Program-made: the position numbers and the translations under genes
The notes under the pieces: model-generated
Seen by the model: the letters and a program-made list of their open reading frames with translations, nothing else
The model's database searches: none
Told to the model about the DNA's origin: nothing
Part shown: positions 1-5,277 of the stretch, in pieces
How the letters are laid out: every line of letters begins with the position of its first letter
How positions within the stretch are numbered: position 1 is the first letter of the stretch
DNA from: Granulicella sp. UBA5172
Lineage (GTDB): Bacteria; Acidobacteriota; Terriglobia; Terriglobales; Acidobacteriaceae
Assembly: GCA_002413385.1 (NCBI GenBank)
Contig: DHWW01000223.1
Coordinates: 32,521 to 40,926, forward strand
Reading direction: 5' to 3'
DNA: 8,406 bases

Positions 1-69
1 GGTGGCAATCACGGCGGTGGCGACCACGGTGGCGGCGGCAACCACGGTGGTGGCGGCGGTCATCACTAG
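1..69 (+). CDS. C-terminal tail of a Gly/His-rich protein (partial)
   Basis: Frame 1 reads 22 codons and then TAG at 67-69. The visible tail is almost only Gly with regularly spaced His, plus Asn and Asp, in units such as GGNHGGGDH and GGGGNH, ending in HH. The gene starts outside the window, so its length and domains are unknown. Low-complexity Gly/His tails occur in secreted or envelope proteins and can bind metal ions, but nothing here proves that role. The strong terminator 26 bases downstream supports this being a real gene end. The out-of-frame Ala/Val-rich reading of the same bases is a shadow of the GGT/GGC/CAC repeats. Confidence 0.6.
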   Translation, partial: GGNHGGGDHGGGGNHGGGGGHH

Positions 70-94
70 ATCGTCCTGCACTTGGATCAACCAG

Positions 95-122
95 CGGCGG
101 AGCCAACCAGCTCCGCCGTTTT
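95..122 (+). terminator. Intrinsic terminator after the Gly/His-rich gene
   Basis: A perfect 9-bp stem, CGGCGGAGC (95-103) with GCTCCGCCG (110-118), encloses a 6-base loop CAACCA and is followed by TTTT (119-122). A G-T and an A-T pair can extend the stem outward. It lies 26 bases after the upstream stop codon on the same strand, the usual position for a Rho-independent terminator. Confidence 0.8.
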
Positions 123-200
123 GGCTCTCTGCTCCACGCCAGCCGCCAGCGCTTCGCCGGGAATCCGCTCCCGCCCAACCAACGCATCCCTCGATCTTGG

Positions 201-206
201 TATCCT
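201..206 (+). promoter_or_regulatory. Candidate -10 box (TATCCT) of a leaderless transcript
   Basis: TATCCT fits the TAnnnT form of a -10 element and ends 7 bases before the GTG start at 214. No good SD sequence precedes that GTG. If this is the -10 box, transcription would begin at or next to the start codon. No convincing -35 hexamer is visible at the usual spacing. The same arrangement recurs before the starts at 899 and 7317, which is the main reason to list it. Confidence 0.35.
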
Positions 207-213
207 ATGAGAC

Positions 214-762
214 GTGCTGAACCTGCGAACCTCTTCCGCTGCCTGCGTTCTTCCAGCGCTCTTGCTCCTGCTCTCCGGCTGCTCTGGACACTCGACCCAC
301 GCCTCCTCGGTGCAGGTGCAGACGCTTGCCCAGCAGCGTGTACAGCTCGAAACCCAGCGCGAAGTGCTCGACCGTATTCCTCCCCCCTCCAAGAACACCT
401 ACATGGCTATCCACAGCTTCGATAGCTGGCAGAACCCCGTGCTCACCGTGCAGCCCGCCATGCTCGAGCTTCAGGTCACCCTCGCCGATGCCAACACCAC
501 CGACCTCGGCATCGGCGGCATGCTTCGCCCCATTGGCGCTCGCCGCCAGGAGCTCAACATCAGCGCCGATACGCTCGGCGATGCCATCAGCGCCGTTCCC
601 CAATCCTCCTGGCCCTATGGCCGCGTCGTCGCCATCGAGGAGGCCAACAAGACCCCACACTCCGCTGAGCCTGCCGTCCGCCGCAACCTCGAGATCACCA
701 TCAGCCGGCTCAACGACCTCGGCATCGTCGTCTACGATCTCAGCGACGGGAAGTTGCAGTAA
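214..762 (+). CDS. Small putative lipoprotein of unknown function (182 aa)
   Basis: The N-terminus is a lipoprotein signal: a short n-region with Arg5, a Leu-rich core, and the lipobox LSGC with Cys23 as the expected lipidation site. The mature part (about 160 aa) is polar. Residues 30-60 look helical (QTLAQQRVQLETQREVLDR), and the rest mixes strand-like and helical segments, ending NDLGIVVYDLSDGKLQ. I recognise no domain. Start choice: an in-frame TGA at 208-210 rules out anything upstream, so GTG 214 is the earliest start, and it keeps the signal peptide intact. The overlapping ATG at 207 is in another frame that lacks the lipobox. The gene is separated by terminator 95-122 from the gene before it and by 136 bases from the RibH gene after it, so it may be transcribed alone. 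Probably exported and membrane-anchored. Confidence 0.8.
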   Translation: MLNLRTSSAACVLPALLLLLSGCSGHSTHASSVQVQTLAQQRVQLETQREVLDRIPPPSKNTYMAIHSFDSWQNPVLTVQPAMLELQVTLADANTTDLGIGGMLRPIGARRQELNISADTLGDAISAVPQSSWPYGRVVAIEEANKTPHSAEPAVRRNLEITISRLNDLGIVVYDLSDGKLQ

Positions 763-886
763 GCCCCAAACCGTCCATTGCCCTGCGCGTCTCGCCAAAT
801 AGCCCTTCTTCCGCAGGTGCAACCTGTAGGACCGTTAAGTCACGCGGTTTGCAGCGCGAAGAGGGGTTGAGTGCGCACGATAACGG

Positions 887-892
887 TACAAT
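887..892 (+). promoter_or_regulatory. Candidate -10 box (TACAAT) for the VOC-RibH/nusB operon
   Basis: TACAAT matches the -10 consensus at five of six positions and ends 6 bases before the ATG at 899, which would put the transcription start at the A of the start codon. The intervening bases CGAAGG resemble an SD sequence but touch the ATG, too close for normal use. A TTGAGT at 867-872 would be only 14 bases upstream, so the -35 is poor. An alternative is a longer leader with GTG 920 as start, preceded by AAGGGA at 905-910 with good spacing. Confidence 0.4.
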
Positions 893-898
893 CGAAGG

Positions 899-1786
899 AT
901 GATCAAGGGACTTACAACCGTGGCGCAAGTCGCCTCGGAGGAAGCTTTCACGCAGCTCGGAGACCTGTTCCGAGTGCTGGGCTTCGAGCAGGGAAAAGGC
1001 TGGAACGACGCGACTGGCAAGGGTGAATCCTTCCTCGCACCGCTGGGTAATCTGGAGTTCGTCACCGGCCGCATGCCGACAGTTCCTTCGTTGCTGGTCG
1101 AGGTAACGCAACTGGATGCAGTCCATGCAGCCGTAGAGATTTGGCTGACAGCCCATCGGCGCACCGAAGATGTGGCCGCAAGTCTATCTGCGCCAACACT
1201 TACGCACTGGAACTCGCGCCTGTTTACGGTCGATCTCGGCCCCGGATTGAGCCTCGGCTTCTGGGAGTCCGAAAACCCGCTGCACAATAAGCCGGTCGCG
1301 ATTGAGGGCGATCTATCTGCTGCAGGCAAACGGTTTGCGATCGTTGTCGCGCGCTGGAACGCGGTCATCACCGACCGTCTCCTGCAGGGCTCGCTGGACG
1401 CCTTGCACCGCAGCGGCTGCGCCAAAACCGATATCGAGATCGTCCGCGTCCCCGGCGCCTGGGAGATTCCCTCGGCTGCACGCACGCTCGCAGAGACCAG
1501 ACGCTTCGCCGGAATCATTACGCTGGGAGTTCTGCTTCGCGGCGAAACTGCTCATTATGAAGCCATTTACAACGAAGTCGCGCGTGGCATCGGACAGTCG
1601 CAGCAGGATACGGGCGTGCCCCATGCGTTTGGCGTACTCACCTGCGAGACGCTGGAGCAGGCGCTCGACCGAGCTGGATTGAAGGCCGGAAACAAGGGCT
1701 TCGAGGCAGCGATTGCAGCCATCGAGATGGCGTCGATTCAGCAGAAGCTAAGCGTGCAGCAGCAGCTGGCCGAGGTGAAAGCCTGA
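899..1786 (+). CDS. ribH: VOC-like domain fused to 6,7-dimethyl-8-ribityllumazine synthase
   Basis: Residues about 140-285 are a full lumazine synthase, which condenses 5-amino-6-ribitylamino-uracil with 3,4-dihydroxy-2-butanone 4-phosphate in the penultimate step of riboflavin synthesis. Visible family signatures are the aromatic of RWN (152-154), VPGAWEIP (184-191) with Glu189, LRGETAHYE (213-221) with the catalytic His219, AFGVLT (243-248), and DRAGLKAGNKG (257-267) with the phosphate-binding Arg258. Residues 1-125 resemble a single VOC (glyoxalase/bleomycin-resistance) module: IKGLTTVAQV, then LFRVLGFE, LEFVTGRMP, LLVEVTQLDAVHAAV and a closing LGFWE. The His usually found as metal ligand in the first strand is absent, so a catalytic metal site is doubtful. 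At 295 aa it is nearly twice the usual 150-160 aa. No ATG lies near the RibH boundary and there is no internal stop, so the fusion is not a simple start-site error. GTG 920 is an alternative start but would cut off the first VOC strand. The stop overlaps the nusB ATG by one base (TGATG). Confidence 0.9.
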   Translation: MIKGLTTVAQVASEEAFTQLGDLFRVLGFEQGKGWNDATGKGESFLAPLGNLEFVTGRMPTVPSLLVEVTQLDAVHAAVEIWLTAHRRTEDVAASLSAPTLTHWNSRLFTVDLGPGLSLGFWESENPLHNKPVAIEGDLSAAGKRFAIVVARWNAVITDRLLQGSLDALHRSGCAKTDIEIVRVPGAWEIPSAARTLAETRRFAGIITLGVLLRGETAHYEAIYNEVARGIGQSQQDTGVPHAFGVLTCETLEQALDRAGLKAGNKGFEAAIAAIEMASIQQKLSVQQQLAEVKA

Positions 1787-2214
1787 TGGGTACTCGCCGC
1801 AAGTCACGCGAACTCGCAATGCAGATGCTCTTTCAGGGCGACCTCGGCAAGCAGAAGCCGGAAGAGGTCGAGCAGCTTTTCTGGGATTCGCGCGACGATG
1901 TCGACGACGAAACCCGCGGATTTGCCGACGACCTGCATCGCCTTGCTACGCAGCGCGAAGAAGAGGTCGATGGGCTGATCCAGAAGCACGCGCAGAACTG
2001 GCGCCTGGAGCGTATGCCGGTGGTGGATCGCAACCTGCTGCGCACGGCCGTCGCAGAGATGCTGGGCTACCCAAAGACGCCCGCCGCAGTGATCATCAAC
2101 GAGGCGCTGGAGATCGCGCGCCGTTACGCTGCTCCCGAGAGCATCCACTTCCTGAACGGGGTGCTGGACGCCATTGGGCGCGAGCTGCTCCATGCAAAAT
2201 TGGACGCGAAGTAA
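1786..2214 (+). CDS. nusB: Transcription antitermination factor NusB
   Basis: The 142-aa protein has the length and all-helical character of NusB, the cytoplasmic RNA-binding partner of NusE (S10) in antitermination complexes on rRNA operons. The N-terminus MGTRRKSRELAMQMLFQ is the typical basic first helix. The C-terminal signature runs from VIINEALEIARRY (102-114) to FLNGVLDAIGREL (122-134), matching the family's INEAVELA...FINGVLD pattern. MPVVDRNLLRTAVAEML (77-93) is the conserved central helix. The ATG shares its A with the TGA of the VOC-RibH gene, so translation is probably coupled. Pairing of ribH and nusB is common across bacteria, which supports both calls. No further gene follows on this strand before the repeat-rich gap. 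Confidence 0.95.
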   Translation: MGTRRKSRELAMQMLFQGDLGKQKPEEVEQLFWDSRDDVDDETRGFADDLHRLATQREEEVDGLIQKHAQNWRLERMPVVDRNLLRTAVAEMLGYPKTPAAVIINEALEIARRYAAPESIHFLNGVLDAIGRELLHAKLDAK

Positions 2215-2244
2215 GGGGGCACCCCCACCCCCCCTCTCTTTTTT
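2215..2244 (+). terminator. Possible C-rich terminator after nusB
   Basis: Right after the nusB TAA come GGGGG (2215-2219), two C-runs separated by A (2222-2234), a CTCTC stretch, and TTTTTT (2239-2244). The G-run can pair with the second C-run to leave a C-rich loop, giving a G/C stem followed by a U tract. Pairing with the first C-run would leave a loop that is too small. The stem is short and ambiguous, so this is a candidate only, but nothing else ends the ribH-nusB transcript on this strand for more than 300 bases. Confidence 0.4.
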
Positions 2245-2256
2245 CGTTTTGTATGG

Positions 2257-2425
2257 AATCAATGGGTTACAGACACAAAATCCTGTAAAATCTTCCATCG
2301 AAACGGGTTACGCGCAAAATGTGCCATCCAAAGGACTTAGCGGCGAAAACCGGGAAACCCGCCCGTAAAATCTTCCATCCATAGGGGTTACGGGCAAAAT
2401 CTAGATTCGATGAGACTTAGCTATG
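2257..2425. repeat. Degenerate ~29-30 bp tandem repeat array
   Basis: Units begin with AAAAT (or AAAAC) at 2287, 2316, 2346, 2367 and 2396, giving spacings of 29, 30, 21 and 29. Shared blocks in order are AAAATCTTCCATC, a variable A/G stretch, GGGGTTAC, and a G/C-rich end. Units at 2287 and 2367 are the best pair: counted over 60 bases at 80-bp offset (2281-2340 and 2361-2420) they share GTAAAATCTTCCATC, GGGTTACG, GCAAAAT and GACTTAG. A further worn copy upstream shows ATC...GGGTTACAG (2258-2274). The unit at 2346 is shortened. There are no unique spacers, so it is not a CRISPR array. It fills the gap between nusB and the convergent lipoprotein gene. Its role is unknown; it may belong to a dispersed intergenic repeat family. 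Confidence 0.75.
2361..2395. repeat. Inverted repeat inside the array
   Basis: GCCCGTAA (2361-2368) and TTACGGGC (2388-2395) are perfect reverse complements around a 19-base loop holding AATCTTCCATCC and AGGGG. Only the 2367 repeat unit has the full pairing. The unit at 2287 keeps just GTAA/TTAC. A second small dyad, CGGG-AAA-CCCG, lies immediately before it at 2351-2361. Confidence 0.55.
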
Positions 2426-2447
2426 GGGGCGTCGGTCGCGTTCGATC

Positions 2448-2476
2448 TGGAAATGAGGCCCTACTTCAATTATAGA
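2448..2476 (+). promoter_or_regulatory. Candidate promoter TGGAAA-17-TATAGA
   Basis: TGGAAA (2448-2453, four of six matches to TTGACA) and TATAGA (2471-2476, five of six matches to TATAAT) are separated by 17 bases. This is the best -35/-10 pair seen in the convergent gap. Transcription would start near 2483, just upstream of GGGGGAG and the 12-codon ORF, and would run into the 2582-2623 hairpin, giving an RNA of about 140 bases. Such matches can occur by chance. Confidence 0.3.
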
Positions 2477-2493
2477 GAGTCGGGGGAGTAACT

Positions 2494-2532
2494 ATGCCAG
2501 GTTTTGAAAAGATTATTCGCCAGTATTCATAG
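2494..2532 (+). CDS. Possible 12-aa peptide ORF or leader (MPGFEKIIRQYS)
   Basis: ATG 2494 opens a 12-codon frame ending in TAG, preceded by a good SD-like GGGGGAG (2482-2488) at 5 bases and by a candidate promoter. The peptide MPGFEKIIRQYS is amphipathic but too short to classify. Local AT content is higher than in flanking genes. It may simply be noise, or the transcript could act as a small RNA without being translated. No homology can be judged from the sequence. Confidence 0.15.
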   Translation: MPGFEKIIRQYS

Positions 2533-2581
2533 GGGTTTTGGCGTATTCAGGGGTCGCAGGGGGCTTGACAGGAAATTGGCG

Positions 2582-2623
2582 TGCAGCAGAAAGGCCCTCG
2601 GGATCGAGGGCCTTTCTGCTGCA
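2582..2623 (-). terminator. Long perfect hairpin ending the lipoprotein transcript
   Basis: A perfect 19-bp inverted repeat (2582-2600 with 2605-2623) surrounds a 4-base loop GGAT. The inner stem reads AAAGGCCCTCG on one side and CGAGGGCCTTT on the other, so an A/T-rich section is built into the stem instead of a free U tract. It lies 19 bases beyond the stop of the minus-strand lipoprotein gene and is symmetrical, so it may terminate from both directions, including any transcript crossing the gap on the plus strand. Confidence 0.75.
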
Positions 2624-2641
2624 TGGCGGGTGGTGTTGAGG

Positions 2642-5072
2642 TTAGCTGGTCGACTTCTTGGGGTGCTGAGCGATCAGATTGATGGGTGCGTTGCCGGTGC
2701 CGTTCTCGAGCGGAAGGTTCGGCGTAAGGACAGCACCCGGAGCTTCGGTTGCTGTTGGCTGGGCCCCTGACGGGTAGGTGAGCGAGATCAGATGAACCTG
2801 GTTGTCGCCCGAGGTGCCCACGTAGAAGGTGAAGTTGTCGGTGCTGAAGACTCCGACAATGGGCGCCGAAGCGGCTGTTGCGCCGTTGCCGAGCGTGAGG
2901 AACTGCAGTGTGCCGCTGCCAGTTGCGGGCGGGAAGTACATCGGCAACAGGCCGCCAGCGGTGGTTCCTACAGGAGCGCCGGCAGCAGGACCAGCGTAGG
3001 TGACAAAGGCTGCCTTCGAGTTACTGGATGGGACAACTCCAGTAATCGCTGCGGCATTGATCCCGGGCAGTGCCTGCGTGGTGAACGAACTCTGGAAGTA
3101 GTTCGAAGGAATGACGGTTGGGCAGGCTGCGTCGTTGGGCAACGTGACGTCGATATCGCTCAGGGTCGCGGCACCGTTGGCGGCGGCGTGGGCTCCGAGG
3201 ATATGGGTACCGTTGGTCGTCGCTGCGATCTGATCGGTAGCAACAGCCTTCTGGTCGGCCAGTGGAATGAACTGGTTCGTTACCGTGGGCGGATTTCCCG
3301 TTCCGATGGTGCTGGACGAGCAATAACTGCGGGCATCGGTGGTGGAGGGTCCAGCGAAGTAGGCACCAAGGCTGGGCACGGTGACGGCGACGTTGGTGTA
3401 GACCTCATCGGCGTTGGTCGACTGCCAGTCGGTGAAGGTCGAGTGGGTCAGTACGGTGCCGGTGGTTGTGGTGATGTAGACGGTCTGGGTGTCAGGCGAC
3501 CAGGAAGCACTGGTTCCAATGCCACCGTAGCTTGTAATGACGCCATTGCTGGAAGCTGCGATCAGCGAAATGGTCTGCCGGATGGGGTCGGTGACAACCA
3601 GGGTGTTGCCTTCCGGGGACACGGAAAGCACGGTCCCCTGGATGGATTGCACGGTCGAACCGTAGGTATTGGTGGAGGCGTTGATGGTCATCAATCCCTG
3701 GCTGCTGCCGAAATAGAGTGCACTTCCGGACAGATTCATGACCATGGAGTTGGGCAGGTAGGGCAGCTTGATCAAGGCGCTGGTCTGGTTGGTGGTGAAG
3801 TCATGGAAGGCTACATACCGGGAGCTGGTGCTGGCCATGTAGAGAACGGTGCTGCTGGTGCCCACGGCATTGATCGTGATGGGGTTTGAGGTGATGGGCT
3901 TGCCGTTGCCGAAGAGCCCGATCTGACTGAACGGAGCCGTATTGCAACTGGTCGGCTGGCAGACCGCGGTGATGTCCGCGGAGCCGGGGAAGAGCGGTGT
4001 CACGGAACCGATGGCAGCAGGAATGGTCTGCGGTGTGGTGGAGTTGAACTCAAGCGAGAGACCGCTGATGGGATTGCCCTGGGTATCGATCACGGTGGCG
4101 ATGAGTGGCTGGAGATTGTTGATTGCGACCGTGACCTTGCTGGTGCCGGCAGGCTGGCCGGGAATCGACAAGTTGATGGACGCTGGCGGGCAGGTGGAGA
4201 AGAAGCCTGCGTTGGTGGCTGTAGACGAGTTCGCAACGGTCGCCGTGATGATGGTCGAACCGGGCTGCTGGGCAGTTGCCGCGCCGTTCTCATCAATGGA
4301 AACGATGCCTGGCGATTGATCTGCAAAGGTGAGATGGCCGACCTGGCAGGTGATGTTATTGGCAGGGCTGGTGCCGACACCCTGGTACACGCGCGCTACA
4401 AGTTGACCGATCTGGTTCTGCGACAGGCAGGAATTGGCGGTGTAGACGGGGGCGATAACAGGTACGCCGACGGTGTCGTTGGGGCAGCAGTCGGTTCCTG
4501 GATCGGTGGTGCAGGAGGTTGACTTGGGACCGAGAACGATGCCCGTAACCACTGGGTGGACGTAGACGGGAATGGCATTGCTGACGGCGCCCTGAGCGGT
4601 GGCGGTGACGGTAGGCGAGAGAGGTGGAGGGGGCGGTGGGCGGCGGCGTGCAGGTGGTGTAGTCGGCAATGCCGCCACCGACGTTCCGGTTCCACGTTCC
4701 TCCACAAACCTGTCCGGTGTGCGGATTGATGTCAGCGAAGACCACTCCACTGTTTGCGGAGAAGCTGCTGGTGCTGGCAAAGGTGAAGGAGGTGACCGAG
4801 ACCGCGTTTCCTTTGCAATCGATCGCCGAGGCGGAGAGCGACTGGCCAATCTGGCCGTAGTTCAGGCTTTCGCCTGTGGTCGACAGATTGGGCGACAGGG
4901 TGATGCTCGCAACCTGGCCGACCGTCGGCCCCGTGTCACCCGTGCTGCAGAATTGGACGGGCGCGGATTTGTGGCCGCAACCGATGACGGACAGACCAAA
5001 AGGAAGCGCAAAGAAAAGCAGAACTGTGATACCTACAAACCTACGTACTGTATTGACGAAAACCGACCGCAC
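2642..5072 (-). pseudogene. Ig-like/beta-propeller lipoprotein gene with a one-base frameshift
   Basis: Two overlapping minus-strand frames join into one protein of about 809 aa if one C is removed from the C5 run at 4629-4633, giving ...CTPPPTAP then PPLSPTVTATAQG. Uncorrected, the first frame ends at 4356. The N-terminus has a basic start, a hydrophobic core and a lipobox VIGC (Cys32), so the product should be a surface lipoprotein. After it come roughly three Ig-like (bacterial Big-type) regions (about 40-175, 175-310, 310-404) with phrases such as QVASITLSPNLS and STIITATVANSS, rich in Cys (SCTTDPGTDCC). From about 405 to the end, repeated Ser/Thr-rich strands (VLYMASTSSRYVAF, TVLSVSPEGNTLVVTD, ASWSPDTQTVYITT) suggest a beta-propeller. 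GTG 5072 is preferred over TTG 5090 because GGGGAGG (5084-5078) sits 5 bases upstream. Hairpin terminators flank it, so it is probably transcribed alone. Real decay, sequencing error and programmed shifting are all possible. Confidence 0.75.
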
Positions 5073-5093
5073 TCGAACCTCCCCGTTCAACCG

Positions 5094-5122
5094 GAACTAA
5101 AGCTGAACGGTAAACCCGTCAA
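5094..5122 (-). promoter_or_regulatory. Weak candidate promoter of the Ig-like lipoprotein gene
   Basis: On the minus strand TTGACG (5122-5117) and TAGTTC (5099-5094) are 17 bases apart. The -35 matches well but the -10 is poor. Transcription would start close to 5087, leaving a leader of about 15 bases that just includes the SD at 5084-5078. The location, between the S9 gene's terminator and this start, is where a promoter is needed. Confidence 0.25.
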
Positions 5123-5214
5123 CTACGTAAACTCCGAGATTCCAGTTTAGGGGTTGGACGGTTGCTGAGCAAATGGGATGGGGCGGATCGGTAAACATTT
5201 GGCGGAAAAGTGAA

Positions 5215-5247
5215 GGCGGCACGTCATCGCAGGGATGACGTGCCGCC
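5215..5247 (-). terminator. Hairpin terminator after the S9 peptidase gene
   Basis: A perfect 14-bp stem, GGCGGCACGTCATC (5215-5228) with GATGACGTGCCGCC (5234-5247), encloses a 5-base loop. On the minus strand it begins 30 bases beyond the peptidase stop and is followed by a T-rich stretch (TTCACTTTT). It should separate peptidase transcription from the lipoprotein gene downstream. Confidence 0.75.
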
Positions 5248-5277
5248 GGTTGATTGTCTGATTTGTGAGAGAAATGG

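Noticed and set aside
814..826. CAGGT-GCA-ACCTG hairpin after the small lipoprotein gene
   Set aside because: The stem is only 5 bp with a 3-base loop and no T run follows, so it is not a credible terminator.
835..1518. Minus-strand ORF of 227 codons
   Set aside because: It is antisense to the VOC-RibH gene, which has clear family motifs.
2257..2425. CRISPR array
   Set aside because: Units follow each other directly at 29-30 bp with no unique spacers, and no cas gene is in the window.
2565..2570. Perfect TTGACA -35 hexamer
   Set aside because: No -10-like hexamer lies 16-18 bases downstream; that position is within the terminator hairpin.
2792..3889. Plus-strand ORF of 365 codons, Gly-rich
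   Set aside because: It lies antisense to the propeller region of the lipoprotein gene and has the Gly/Val/Arg composition of a shadow frame.
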